Shown here: positions 49,172-58,151 of the stretch, one piece after another
How the letters are laid out: each line of letters starts with the position of its first letter
Numbering within the stretch: the stretch's first letter is position 1
Assembly: GCF_031085165.1 (NCBI RefSeq)
Contig: NZ_JAVHTY010000001.1
Location: forward strand, 806,001 to 870,000
DNA: 64,000 bases
Direction: 5' to 3'
Origin: Pseudomonas sp. 102515
Lineage (GTDB): Bacteria > Pseudomonadota > Gammaproteobacteria > Pseudomonadales > Pseudomonadaceae
Notes under the pieces: model-generated
Told to the model about the DNA's origin: nothing
Seen by the model: the letters and a program-made list of their open reading frames with translations, nothing else
The model's database searches: none
Position numbers and translations under genes: made by a program

Positions 49172-50269
49172 CTAGTCCTCGAACAGCCTGAGCTGCAGCG
49201 CCGCCTCGCGCAGATCGGTCAGGCGCACGCCCACACCGAGCAGCCGTACCGGCCGATTACCCCGCCGATAGGCCTGCTCCAGCAGGCGCCGATAGCTGTC
49301 GAGATCACGACCGGCGCCCTGCTGCTCGAGGGTGGTCTGGGTGAAATCATGGAACTTGACCTTGATGAAGGGCCGCTCCGGACGATAGCGGTCGGCCAGA
49401 CGCGTCAGGCGTTCTTCGAGCTTGGCCAGCAACTCGGGCAATTCCTGCGCACAGGCGGCGGCATCGGGCAGATCGCGGTCATAGGTGCGCTCCACGCTGG
49501 CCGACTGCCGCTGGCTGTCCACTTTGACCTGGCGTTCGTCGATCCCATGGGCCAGCGACCAGAGTCGCTCGCCGAAGCTGCCGAATTCGCGCAGCAGATC
49601 GAAGCGCGACCAGGTCTGCAGATCGCTGCAGAAGACGATGCCGCGGCGCTTGAGCTTGTCGGCGGTGACCTTGCCCACGCCATGCAGCTTGGCCACCGGC
49701 AGCGTGGCGACGAAGTCGTCCACCTCGTGCGGAGCGATGACGAACAGCCCATTGGGCTTTCTCCAGTCGCTGGCGATCTTGGCGAGGAACTTGTTGGGCG
49801 CGACTCCGGCGGACACCGTGATGTTCAGCTCCTGCCAAACCCGCCTGCGGATATCGCGGGCGATCAGGGTGGCGCTGCCGTTGAACAACTCGCACTGGGT
49901 GACATCCAGATAGGCTTCGTCGAGGGACAGCGGCTCGATCAGCTCGGTGTAGTCCTGGAAAATTCCGTGGATCTGCCGCGACACCTCCTTGTAGACCTCG
50001 AAGCGCGGCTTGACGAAGACCAGGTCGGGACAGAGCTTCTGCGCCTGATGGGACGACATGGCGGAGCGCACCCCGAAGGCCCGGGCCTCGTAGTTGCAGG
50101 TGGCGACCACCCCGCGCCGATCGGGGGTCCCGCCTACCGCCAGCGGCTTGCCGCCCAGGCGCGGATCGTCGCGCATCTCGATGGACGCATAGAAGCAGTC
50201 ACAGTCGACATGGATGATCTTGCGCTGGCGCTTGGGTGGGAGCTGGGCGGGAGAACTGTCCGGAGCCAT
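49172..50269 (-). CDS. dinB: DNA polymerase IV (DinB), translesion polymerase
   Basis: 365-residue Y-family polymerase of the SOS response. HVDCDCFYASIEMRDDPRLG carries the first catalytic Asp and steric-gate region, SLDEAYLDV the second catalytic acidic pair, and FLAKIASDWRKPNG the fingers loop; the little-finger domain follows. It extends mismatched ends and copies damaged DNA with low fidelity. A near-consensus LexA box lies 30 bases upstream of the start codon at 50299-50314. Convergent with gacS. Confidence 0.96.
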   Translation of the reverse strand: MAPDSSPAQLPPKRQRKIIHVDCDCFYASIEMRDDPRLGGKPLAVGGTPDRRGVVATCNYEARAFGVRSAMSSHQAQKLCPDLVFVKPRFEVYKEVSRQIHGIFQDYTELIEPLSLDEAYLDVTQCELFNGSATLIARDIRRRVWQELNITVSAGVAPNKFLAKIASDWRKPNGLFVIAPHEVDDFVATLPVAKLHGVGKVTADKLKRRGIVFCSDLQTWSRFDLLREFGSFGERLWSLAHGIDERQVKVDSQRQSASVERTYDRDLPDAAACAQELPELLAKLEERLTRLADRYRPERPFIKVKFHDFTQTTLEQQGAGRDLDSYRRLLEQAYRRGNRPVRLLGVGVRLTDLREAALQLRLFED

Positions 50270-50298
50270 GAAAGGAGATGCCGGGCCGGGCTTGGCGG

Positions 50299-50314
50299 CT
50301 GACTATCCGTACAG
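50299..50314. promoter_or_regulatory. Candidate LexA (SOS) box for dinB
   Basis: CTGA-N8-ACAG on the plus strand, one mismatch from CTGT-N8-ACAG, located 30 bases upstream of the dinB start. DinB is a known LexA target in pseudomonads. Confidence 0.65.
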
Positions 50315-50362
50315 TAAGCCAAGACCGCTCGGATTTGTCCATGGTGGACGACGAATCGCCCG

Positions 50363-50596
50363 TTAACCGACGTCTTGTAGCAGGCGTTGCCGATGGACGA
50401 CCTCTTCGCGCAGCTCATCGACCACCGCCTTGAGGTCGTGGGCATGATGCAACTGGTCGTAATAGAGGTGGCGCTCGGCGATCACGCCGTCGGGTGTGGT
50501 GACCATCAACCGCGCGAAATGCTCGCTGCGCTCGAAGAACTCGATGCGACCCAGGCCCTGGAGATGTTGGAGCAAGGTTTCCAGCAGGAGATTCAT
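50363..50596 (-). CDS. Small unrecognised protein
   Basis: 77-residue cytoplasmic protein without signal or membrane helix. ATG at 50596 is preceded by a GGGG-type site. The sequence is hydrophilic and mixed alpha/beta, reading LGRIEFFERSEHFARLMVTT and ERHLYYDQLHHAHDLKAVVD, then a helical tail with many Glu and Arg. I do not recognise a family. It lies 23 bases after another small gene on the same strand, so they may be an operon, between dinB and a lipoprotein gene. Confidence 0.7.
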   Translation of the reverse strand: MNLLLETLLQHLQGLGRIEFFERSEHFARLMVTTPDGVIAERHLYYDQLHHAHDLKAVVDELREEVVHRQRLLQDVG

Positions 50597-50619
50597 GGCG
50601 GCCCCTTGGACTTTCCTGG

Positions 50620-50946
50620 TCAAACGGTTCGGTCGCGCTGCCCATCGTCGAAAGGTGCACCCTCGTCGCCGGCGATGACGGTCCGCTCTTCTATATGGCC
50701 GGAGCGAACATGGCGGGACGGGGTGTCCAGCAATTCCTGCGCAGCGGCGCGGAGCGTCTCCATGTCGTCGACGAGCAATTCGACTTTCTTCACGACCTGA
50801 AGTGCCATTTCGGACGCACCTTTGGCGCTGCTGCCGGTAAGCGCCAGGGAAAGATTGCACAATTGGGCGACCAGGGCCGCTATATCGTGATCCATCACGC
50901 GCATGATGCGCTGATCCAGACGACTCGAATCCTGGGAAGGGTGCAT
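50620..50946 (-). CDS. Small unrecognised helical protein
   Basis: 108-residue protein. Helices dominate (LDQRIMRVMDHDIAALVAQL, VVKKVELLVDDMETLRAAAQ) with an acidic, Gly/Asp-rich C-terminus. No signal peptide or known domain seen. Start at 50946 (HPSQDSS) is chosen because GGAG lies six bases upstream; an in-frame ATG at 50958 is also possible. It precedes the 77-residue gene by 23 bases, probably cotranscribed. Confidence 0.65.
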   Translation of the reverse strand: MHPSQDSSRLDQRIMRVMDHDIAALVAQLCNLSLALTGSSAKGASEMALQVVKKVELLVDDMETLRAAAQELLDTPSRHVRSGHIEERTVIAGDEGAPFDDGQRDRTV

Positions 50947-51118
50947 GAGGTTCTCCATAACACCCGGCGAGGGTAGCACATGGCCACCACCCGCCTCAGT
51001 CGCTTAGCGGCGTTTTGCTATCACCTTCTCACTTGACCGCACCGGGGCCCTCATCGGGTTTCCGGACCCTTTGCCGCCGAGACAGGTCGACTGAGGACGT
51101 ACCTCTAGGAGAACCCTC

Positions 51119-51265
51119 ATGAAACGCCCTCTACTCGTGTCCTCTGCCCTGCTTCTCAGTCTCATGCTGGGTGGCTGCTTCGATCGCGACCAATCGGATC
51201 AGCAGAATCGCTCCAGCGGTGAAAAGGCGTCGGTGCAGATGCAGAAAAGCGACGGCGACAAGTAG
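51119..51265 (+). CDS. Small lipoprotein, 48 residues
   Basis: Short gene: signal peptide MKRPLLVSSALLLSLMLGGC with a lipobox LGGC, followed by a 28-residue hydrophilic tail rich in Asp, Ser, Gln and Lys. AGGAG at 51107-51111 lies seven bases upstream of ATG at 51119. The residue after the lipid Cys is Phe, so outer-membrane sorting is likely by the Asp+2 rule. Too small for a recognised family; function unknown. Confidence 0.8.
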   Translation: MKRPLLVSSALLLSLMLGGCFDRDQSDQQNRSSGEKASVQMQKSDGDK

Positions 51266-51314
51266 GCCCACCCCTGCTTGGTAAATAAGCCTTTGATGAA
51301 TATTAAATTTTTTC

Positions 51315-51342
51315 TTGACGAATTTTTTCTTGGCCCTATACT
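51315..51342 (+). promoter_or_regulatory. Promoter of the tRNA gene
   Basis: TTGACG at 51315-51320 and TATACT at 51337-51342, 16 bases apart, fourteen bases before the tRNA 5' end. This is a near-consensus sigma70 promoter, in an AT-rich stretch. Confidence 0.8.
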
Positions 51343-51355
51343 GAGCCACATCGGA

Positions 51356-51432
<77 letters not shown>

Positions 51433-51440
51433 AATTCGAA

Positions 51441-51469
51441 AAAACCACTCTTTTGAGTGGTTTTTTTTT
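51441..51469 (+). terminator. Terminator of the tRNA gene
   Basis: Stem AAAACCACTC/GAGTGGTTTT (51441-51450 and 51455-51464) with TTTT loop, followed by five more T, nine bases after the CCA end. Strong rho-independent form. Confidence 0.92.
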
Positions 51470-51622
51470 GCCCTGAATTTGACCCAGGTCAGATCCAGGC
51501 GGTGCGAACTCTGTAGCTACAAGAGCTACAAAGGTTGGTATAGAGCTTTTTTATCTGTACAAGGCTTGGCAAACCGCGCGCGACCAGTAATCTGACGCGC
51601 GTTCCTGTCTAGAGGAGTTTGC

Positions 51623-54280
51623 ATGACTGCACCCGATCCAGCCAAAGAGGTCTCCTCGAAGCCGGCATCCCCTGCGGACCACCCCGTTTCGCCCCCTCAG
51701 GCGCTGCCCTGGCGCCTCCTGGAGCGCCTGACGGCCTACCGGCAACCCATCGAACTGGGTCTGACGCTGGTGTTGTTCGCCGCCGCCCTGGTGGTCTGCT
51801 GGCATCTGCTGAGCAGCATCGATGGCGAAGCCCTTCACGATGCCCTTCACGATATCCCCCATTCCTCCCTGATCGGCGCGCTGATCGCCGCGGCCGCCGG
51901 CTTCACCATCCTGCTCGGCTACGAGTGGTCGGCCATGCGCTTCGCCGACGTCAAGCTGCCGGCACGCGCCTGGACCATGGGCGGCCTTACCGCCTTCGCC
52001 ATCGGCAACGCGATTGGCCTGTCCATGCTGTCCGGTGGGTCGGTGCGCTATCGCCTCTATGCCCGTCAGGGCCTCAGCGCCCTGGAAGTGGCGCAGATGA
52101 CGGTGTTCTCCAGCCTGGCGCTGGGCACCGCCCTGCCGCCCCTGGCCGCCATCGCCGCCCTGACCAACCTGCCCGCGTCCACCCAGGCCCTTCGCGTTCC
52201 GGAAGCGGTGATCATCACCGTGTCCGCCCTGATTCTGATCGGCTATGCCATCGGCATCCTGGCCCTGCGCCGCTGGCGGGTGCCCGAACAGCCCTGCGCC
52301 CATGCCCTGCACTTCCGCATCGGCAAGCGCGCTCTGCGCCTGCCAACCCTGCGGCTGTCCGCGCTGCAGCTGGTGATCACCATCCTCGACGTGACCGCCG
52401 CCTCGATGGTGCTCTATCTGCTGCTGCCCACGGCGCCGCCCTTCGGTGCCTTCCTGCTGGTCTACCTGCTGGCGCTGGCCGCCGGGGTGCTCAGTCACGT
52501 TCCGGGCGGTGTCGGCGTGTTCGAGGCGGTACTGCTGGCAGCCTTCGCCAACGAGCTGGGCGCCGCCCAGCTGGCCGCGGCGCTGGTGGTCTACCGCCTG
52601 TTCTATGTGCTGCTGCCGTTCGTGATCGCCTGCCTGGTGCTACTGTTCAGCGAAGGCCGCCGCCTGCTGTCGAACAGTTCGGCCGTACGGGTCGCCTCCG
52701 GCCTGGCGGCGCCCATCCTCGCCATCCTGGTTTTTTTTTCTGGGGTGGTACTGCTTTTTTCTGGGGTCACCCCTGAAATAGACACCCGCCTGGAGGGCAT
52801 GGACTTCCTGCTGCCCCAGCGGTTGATCGATGCCTCCCACCTGGGCGCGAGCCTGATCGGCGTCGTCTGTCTATTGCTGGCGCAGGGATTGCGCCGGCGC
52901 CTCTCCGCGGCTTGGGCGGTGACCTTGGTCTTGCTGCTGCTGGGCTGCCTGCTGTCCCTGTTGAAAGGTTTCGACTGGGAGGAAGCCTCCATTCTGGCGA
53001 TGACGGCCGCGCTGCTCGCCATCTTCCGCAAATCCTTCTATCGCCGTAGCCGGCTGATGGAACAGCCCTTCTCGCCGCTGTACGTGACCGCCAGCATCTG
53101 CGTGGTCGCCGCCTCGGTGTGGCTGCTGCTGTTCGCCTATCAGGACGTTCCCTACGACACCCGCCTCTGGTGGCAATTCGCGCTGGATGCCGATGCCCCA
53201 CGCGGCCTGCGTGCCGCCCTGGGCAGTTCGGTCCTGCTGCTGATCATCGCCCTGGGCTGGCTGCTGCGCGCCGCGCCGCCGCCCATCGAAGCCCCCACCA
53301 GCGCCGAGCTCGAGCACGCCCTCGGCATCGTGCGCAAATCCAGTCAGCCGGATGGCGGCCTGGTGATGACCGGTGACAAGGCCCTGCTCTTCCACGACAG
53401 CGACGATGCCTTCCTGATGTACGGACGACGGGGCCGCAGTCTGATCGCCCTCTTCGATCCCATTGGCCGCTCTCAGCCCCGCGCCGAGCTGATCTGGAAA
53501 TTCCGCGACCTCTGCGACCTGCACCATGCCCGGCCGGTGTTCTATCAGGTGCGTGCCGAGAACCTGCCCTTCTACATGGACATTGGCCTGACCGCGCTCA
53601 AGCTCGGCGAAGAGGCGCGGGTCGACCTGCATGCCTTCGATCTCGACAGCAAGGGCAAGAAGGACCTGAGATACACTTGGAACCGCGGCCAACGCGACGG
53701 CCTGGCGATCGAGTTCCACGCCCCGGGCGAAGCGCCGCTGGACGAGCTCAAGGCCATCTCCGACGTCTGGCTGGAGAGCAAGCAGGTGCGCGAGAAGGGC
53801 TTTTCCCTGGGTCGTTTCGATCCGACCTACCTCAAGCACTTTCGTATCGCCGTGGTGCGTTTCCAGGACAAGGCAGTGGCCTTCGCCAACCTCCTGGAAA
53901 CCGAACGCCCCGACCTGGCCAGCATCGACCTGATGCGGGTCACCGCGGATGCGCCCAAGCAGACCATGGAATTCCTCATGCTGGGGCTGATCCTGCACTT
54001 CAAGGCCGCCGGCTTCGCCCGCTTCTCCCTGGGCATGGTCCCGCTGGCCGGGCTGCACCCCCGCCGTGGCGCCCCCATCACCCAGCGCCTGGGGGCCATG
54101 GTGTTCCGACGTGGCGAACAGTTCTATAACTTCCAGGGGCTGCGTCGCTTCAAGGACAAGTTCGATCCGGAATGGGAACCGCGCTACATGGCGGTGCCCG
54201 CCGGCCTGGATCCGCTGGTCGCCTTCGCCGATACCGCCGCCCTAATCGCCGGGGGTTATACCGGCCTGGTCAAACGTTGA
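51623..54280 (+). CDS. mprF: MprF, phosphatidylglycerol aminoacyltransferase/flippase
   Basis: 885-residue membrane protein that transfers alanine or lysine from charged tRNA to phosphatidylglycerol and flips the product, lowering envelope negative charge (in P. aeruginosa, alanyl-phosphatidylglycerol). The N-terminal two thirds contain about fourteen membrane helices (flippase part), e.g. FGAFLLVYLLALAAGVLSHV with PGGVGVFEAVLLAAF. The C-terminal domain (about 560-880) carries the aminoacyl transfer fold, with KFRDLCDLHHARPVFYQV and KDLRYTWNRGQRDGLAIEFH. AGAGGAG precedes ATG 51623. The acvB-type hydrolase follows by seven bases, as in P. aeruginosa. Confidence 0.96.
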   Translation: MTAPDPAKEVSSKPASPADHPVSPPQALPWRLLERLTAYRQPIELGLTLVLFAAALVVCWHLLSSIDGEALHDALHDIPHSSLIGALIAAAAGFTILLGYEWSAMRFADVKLPARAWTMGGLTAFAIGNAIGLSMLSGGSVRYRLYARQGLSALEVAQMTVFSSLALGTALPPLAAIAALTNLPASTQALRVPEAVIITVSALILIGYAIGILALRRWRVPEQPCAHALHFRIGKRALRLPTLRLSALQLVITILDVTAASMVLYLLLPTAPPFGAFLLVYLLALAAGVLSHVPGGVGVFEAVLLAAFANELGAAQLAAALVVYRLFYVLLPFVIACLVLLFSEGRRLLSNSSAVRVASGLAAPILAILVFFSGVVLLFSGVTPEIDTRLEGMDFLLPQRLIDASHLGASLIGVVCLLLAQGLRRRLSAAWAVTLVLLLLGCLLSLLKGFDWEEASILAMTAALLAIFRKSFYRRSRLMEQPFSPLYVTASICVVAASVWLLLFAYQDVPYDTRLWWQFALDADAPRGLRAALGSSVLLLIIALGWLLRAAPPPIEAPTSAELEHALGIVRKSSQPDGGLVMTGDKALLFHDSDDAFLMYGRRGRSLIALFDPIGRSQPRAELIWKFRDLCDLHHARPVFYQVRAENLPFYMDIGLTALKLGEEARVDLHAFDLDSKGKKDLRYTWNRGQRDGLAIEFHAPGEAPLDELKAISDVWLESKQVREKGFSLGRFDPTYLKHFRIAVVRFQDKAVAFANLLETERPDLASIDLMRVTADAPKQTMEFLMLGLILHFKAAGFARFSLGMVPLAGLHPRRGAPITQRLGAMVFRRGEQFYNFQGLRRFKDKFDPEWEPRYMAVPAGLDPLVAFADTAALIAGGYTGLVKR

Positions 54281-54287
54281 GACTCCT

Positions 54288-55562
54288 ATGCTGAAACGTG
54301 CACTCGCAGTACTGCTCGTCATCCTGCTGATCGCTGGAGGCCTGGGCTGGTGGTGGCTTCATCGCTGGCCGTCGGCGCCCCAGGTCAAGGTCCTGGAACA
54401 GTCGGATGGCCGCTTGCTGACCATGGCCGCACCCAAGGGCGAGCCGCATGCCCGCGTGGTCCTGGCCACGCCGTCGGACCTGCAACTGGCGGATGCCGAT
54501 CTGCTGGGCCTGGCGACCAACACCGGCGCCGAGATCGTCCAATACGAGGTCAAGGTTTCCAACAACTGCCAGGCGCAGAACGACGACTTCACCCAGGCGG
54601 CCAAGCAGCTGAGTGGCGCCCCGACCTTCGTCGGCGGCATCGGCCCGGGTGCCGCCCGTGCCTGGCGCTGGCTGACGACCCAGGACAACCCGAAGGCGGC
54701 CGCCCTGAGCGTCGGCTTCAACCTGGAGACCCTGGATTGCCCGGACGCCCTGCCGGCCAAGGCGGCCGCTGGCCAATGGCACATCGCCTGGAACGATCAT
54801 CCGACCGACGATTCGGCCATCTTCGTGCGTCAGCAGAGCAATGCCGACCTGACCATCGCCGACTACGGCACCGCCCTGCCGGTGGTCCTGCGTACCCAGC
54901 TGAAGAATCGCCTGCTGGGTCAGCACAACGACATCCCGACCATCGAGATGCCGGCCGATCCGGACGTCAAGCCCAGCCATCCCGACGTCGTGACCATCTT
55001 CTACTCCGGCGACGGCGGCTGGCGCGACATCGACCGGCTCTCGGCCCAGGCCATGAACGAAGCCGGTTACCCGGTGGTCGGCGTGGATGCGCTGCGCTAT
55101 TTCTGGCAGCACAAGAGCCCGGAACAGGTGGCGGCCGATCTGGCCAACCTGATGCAGGAATACCGCGAGAAGTGGAACGCCAAACACTTCGTGCTGGCTG
55201 GCTACTCCTTCGGTGCCGACATCCTGCCAGCGGTCTACAACCGCCTGCCCAAGGCGGATCAGGACCAGGTGACCTCGCTGCTGCTGCTGGCCTTCAGCCG
55301 CAAGAGCAACTTCGAGATCGCCGTGGAAGGCTGGCTGGGCAAGCCGGGTGACGAAGCCGATACCCTGCCGGAAACCAGCAAGATTCCCGCCGCCAAGCTG
55401 TTCTGCGTCTATGGCGAGGAAGAGAAGGACGACAGCGGTTGTACCCAAGCGGGTCAGCCGGGTGAGAAGCTGGGTCGTCCGGGCGGTCACCATTTCGACG
55501 AGAACTACGACAAACTGGCCGACTTCATGGTGAAGGCCATCGAGGCCCGTACGCCGCAATAG
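54288..55562 (+). CDS. acvB: AcvB/VirJ-type hydrolase acting on aminoacyl-phosphatidylglycerol
   Basis: 424-residue protein with an N-terminal membrane anchor (residues 5-25), so periplasmic. It belongs to the AcvB/VirJ family: the C-terminal half is alpha/beta hydrolase with the serine elbow FVLAGYSFGADILPAVYN and FYSGDGGWRDIDR, and the last His is in RPGGHHFDENYDKLADF. In P. aeruginosa the equivalent gene next to mprF encodes an enzyme cleaving alanyl-phosphatidylglycerol; that activity is inferred here from family and neighbours. Seven bases after mprF, presumably one operon. Confidence 0.92.
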   Translation: MLKRALAVLLVILLIAGGLGWWWLHRWPSAPQVKVLEQSDGRLLTMAAPKGEPHARVVLATPSDLQLADADLLGLATNTGAEIVQYEVKVSNNCQAQNDDFTQAAKQLSGAPTFVGGIGPGAARAWRWLTTQDNPKAAALSVGFNLETLDCPDALPAKAAAGQWHIAWNDHPTDDSAIFVRQQSNADLTIADYGTALPVVLRTQLKNRLLGQHNDIPTIEMPADPDVKPSHPDVVTIFYSGDGGWRDIDRLSAQAMNEAGYPVVGVDALRYFWQHKSPEQVAADLANLMQEYREKWNAKHFVLAGYSFGADILPAVYNRLPKADQDQVTSLLLLAFSRKSNFEIAVEGWLGKPGDEADTLPETSKIPAAKLFCVYGEEEKDDSGCTQAGQPGEKLGRPGGHHFDENYDKLADFMVKAIEARTPQ

Positions 55563-55658
55563 CGTATCTCGTCCGGGCCTGCGGGCCCGGACGAACGGCT
55601 GGAACAAGGGGCCGGTCTCCAGCGGTCTATGGCTGCAACAGCCACGGAGACTCCCGAC

Positions 55659-55964
55659 ATGAGCACACCGCTTTCCGCCGACGCCGCCAGCAAGATCCTG
55701 GTGGATGCCTTCCAACCCCTTGGCTGCGTGGTGTCGTCCGGTGCGGATGGCCACGACCTGGCCTTGGGCGTGGTCGATGCCCAGGGCAAGACGCTCTACA
55801 CCGAAGAACGCCTCAGCGAGGGCGACTACAGCGATCCCTTGCGCCTGGCCGGCTACATAGGCACGGTACGCAACGAGCTGGAAGGCCGTGGTCAGACCCT
55901 CGACAACTGGCAGATGCCCTTCATCACCGATCCCGACGCGCTGCCGCCGGCGGTGTTCAACTAG
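55659..55964 (+). CDS. Small unrecognised protein downstream of acvB
   Basis: 101-residue cytoplasmic protein, no signal or helices of membrane type. Contains LSADAASKILVDAFQPLGCV, LGVVDAQGKTLYTEERLSEG and an acidic Pro-rich end. I do not recognise the family with certainty; it may be a Pseudomonas-specific domain of unknown function. ATG at 55659 has GGAG at 55646-55649; ATG at 55629 would add ten residues. It is followed after six bases by a bidirectional terminator. Confidence 0.75.
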   Translation: MSTPLSADAASKILVDAFQPLGCVVSSGADGHDLALGVVDAQGKTLYTEERLSEGDYSDPLRLAGYIGTVRNELEGRGQTLDNWQMPFITDPDALPPAVFN

Positions 55965-55970
55965 GCAAGG

Positions 55971-55998
55971 AAAAGGCCCCTGCTGGGGCCTTTCTTCT
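55971..55998. terminator. Bidirectional terminator between small gene and kup
   Basis: AAAAGGCCCC (55971-55980) and GGGGCCTTT (55985-55993) form a hairpin with loop TGCT and T-rich flank on both strands (TTTCTTCTT on plus, TTTTCCTT on minus). It ends the small gene and, in the other direction, kup. Confidence 0.85.
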
Positions 55999-56010
55999 TG
56001 CTGCGCCGGA

Positions 56011-57903
56011 CTAGATCTCGACCTGGGTACCCAGCTCGATCACCCGATTCACCGGCAGCTTGAAGAATCTCAGGTTGCCGTTGGCGTTCTTCATCAGGAA
56101 GACGAAGAGATTCTCCCGCCAGGGCGCCATGCCCAGCCGCTTGGAAGCGATCACCGTCTCCCGACTGAGGAAGTAGGTGGTACGCATTGGGGTGAAATCC
56201 AGCCCTGGATAGGGGCAGTGGCTGAGCGCCAGCGGGATGTCCGGTTCGTCCATGAAGCCATAGTGCAACACCACCCGATAGAAGCCGTCACCGAAGTCCT
56301 CGACCTCGATGCGCTCGCCGCGCGATACCCGCGGACGGTCCTCGTAGCGGACCGTGAGCAGTACCACCTGCTCGTGCAGCACCTGGTTGTGCAGCAGGTT
56401 GTGCAGCATGGCGTGGGGGACCACATCGGTACGAGCGGTGAGGAACACCGCGGTGCCCTTGGCGCGAAACGGCGGCTGGGCGCGGATGCTGCTGATAAAG
56501 ATCGGCAGCGGCAGGGCACCGTCGTCCAGGCGCTCCACCACCAGTTGCCGGCCCCGCTTCCAGGTGGTCAGCAGGATGAAGATGATGACACCGGCGATCA
56601 CCGGGAAGGACCCGCCGGAGAGGATCTTCGGCGCATTGGCGGAGAAGTACAGCACGTCCACCAGCAGGAAGCCGATCAGCAGCGGCACCATGATCCAGCG
56701 CGGCCACTTCCACAGCAGCAGGATCACCGCCGACACCAGGCAACTGGTGATCAGCATGGTGCCGGTCACGGCCACGCCGTAGGCTTCGGCCAGGTTGGCC
56801 GAGGACTGGAAGGTCAGGATCAGGAAGATCACCCCCAGCATCAGCGCCCAGTTCATCAAGGGGATGTAGATCTGTCCCTGCTCCTGGCTGGAGGTGTGCT
56901 GGACCTGCATGCGCGGGATATAGCCCAGCTGGATGGCCTGGCGGGTCATGGAGAAGGCACCGGTGATCACCGCCTGGGAGGCGATGACGGTGGCCAGGGT
57001 GGCCAGGCCGATCATCGGCAGCAGCAGCCACTCCGGCGCCAGCAGATAGAAGGGATTGCGCACCGCGGAGGGGTCGGCGAGCAGCAGTGCGCCCTGGCCG
57101 AAGTAGTTCAGCACCAGCCCTGGCAACACCAGCAGCAGCCAGGCCCGGGCGATGGGCTTGCGCCCGAAGTGGCCCATGTCGGCATAGAGCGCCTCGGCGC
57201 CGGTCAGCGCCAGCACGGCCGCGCCCAGTACGATGAAGCCCTTCACCGGGTTGTCGACGAAGAATTGCACGGCCCAATAGGGATTGAAGGCCTTGAGCAC
57301 CTCGGGTTGCTGGACGATGCCATAGACGCCCAGGGCGCCCAGGGTGGTGAACCAGAGCACCATCACCGGACCGAAGAACTTGCCGATGGTGGCCGTACCA
57401 CGCTTCTGGATGGCGAAGATGCCGACCAGGATCACCAGGGCGATGGGTACGACCCAGGCGTCCAGGCCGTCGAAGGCCAGTTCCAGGCCCTCCACCGCCG
57501 ACAGCACCGAGACCGCCGGGGTGATCATGCTGTCGCCATAGAAGAGCGCGGCGCCGAACAGCCCCAGCAGCACCAGGGTGGTGGCCAGGCGTGGCGAGCC
57601 CTGGGCAGCACGACGGGCCAGGGCCGTGAGGGCCATGATGCCGCCCTCGCCCTGGTTGTCCGCGCGCATGACGAAGGTGATGTACTTGAGGGTCACCACC
57701 CAGATGAGCGACCAGAAGATCAGCGACAGGATGCCCAGCACGCTGTCGTGATTCAGCGGCAGGCCATAGTGCGGCGAGAAGACCTCCTTGAGGGTATAGA
57801 GAGGACTGGTGCCGATGTCGCCGTATACCACGCCGGTGGCGAGCACGATCATTCCCAAGGCCGAAGGGGCTTTACCACCGTGCTCGTGTTCCGGACGGCT
57901 CAT
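56011..57903 (-). CDS. kup: Kup, low-affinity potassium uptake protein
   Basis: 630-residue membrane protein with about twelve membrane helices; [18 protein letters not shown] near the N-terminus is the classic Kup/TrkD/HAK signature, followed by a cytoplasmic C-terminal domain (about residues 430-630) with [20 protein letters not shown]. It imports K+ driven by protons, important under acid or osmotic stress. Length standard. Divergent from rimO over 248 bases. Confidence 0.95.
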   Translation of the reverse strand: MSRPEHEHGGKAPSALGMIVLATGVVYGDIGTSPLYTLKEVFSPHYGLPLNHDSVLGILSLIFWSLIWVVTLKYITFVMRADNQGEGGIMALTALARRAAQGSPRLATTLVLLGLFGAALFYGDSMITPAVSVLSAVEGLELAFDGLDAWVVPIALVILVGIFAIQKRGTATIGKFFGPVMVLWFTTLGALGVYGIVQQPEVLKAFNPYWAVQFFVDNPVKGFIVLGAAVLALTGAEALYADMGHFGRKPIARAWLLLVLPGLVLNYFGQGALLLADPSAVRNPFYLLAPEWLLLPMIGLATLATVIASQAVITGAFSMTRQAIQLGYIPRMQVQHTSSQEQGQIYIPLMNWALMLGVIFLILTFQSSANLAEAYGVAVTGTMLITSCLVSAVILLLWKWPRWIMVPLLIGFLLVDVLYFSANAPKILSGGSFPVIAGVIIFILLTTWKRGRQLVVERLDDGALPLPIFISSIRAQPPFRAKGTAVFLTARTDVVPHAMLHNLLHNQVLHEQVVLLTVRYEDRPRVSRGERIEVEDFGDGFYRVVLHYGFMDEPDIPLALSHCPYPGLDFTPMRTTYFLSRETVIASKRLGMAPWRENLFVFLMKNANGNLRFFKLPVNRVIELGTQVEI

Positions 57904-58151
57904 GCAGGGCTCCTAGAGTCGAAAATCGGCGCATCCTGCGCCGAAGCGGCGTCAGGATCAAGTTGAAAAGGCCGGTAGCCAGGCGCGGCAGCCTCTCAGC
58001 GCAGCGCCTTACGCACCATAGACTCTCTGGTCGGCAAAAAGCTCTGCGCGGTCGCCACGACCCGCCGGCCCCTTCCAAGCGGCGGCAGAGATGGCTAGAA
58101 TCGCGCGTTTTTTGATCAAGGCGCCTCCTGAGCGCCCGCCGAGGTTAGCCC

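Noticed and set aside
52731-52739. Interrupted mprF (frameshift) at the poly-T tract
   Set aside because: Reading frame continues through the tract to a normal C-terminal domain, so the gene is intact.
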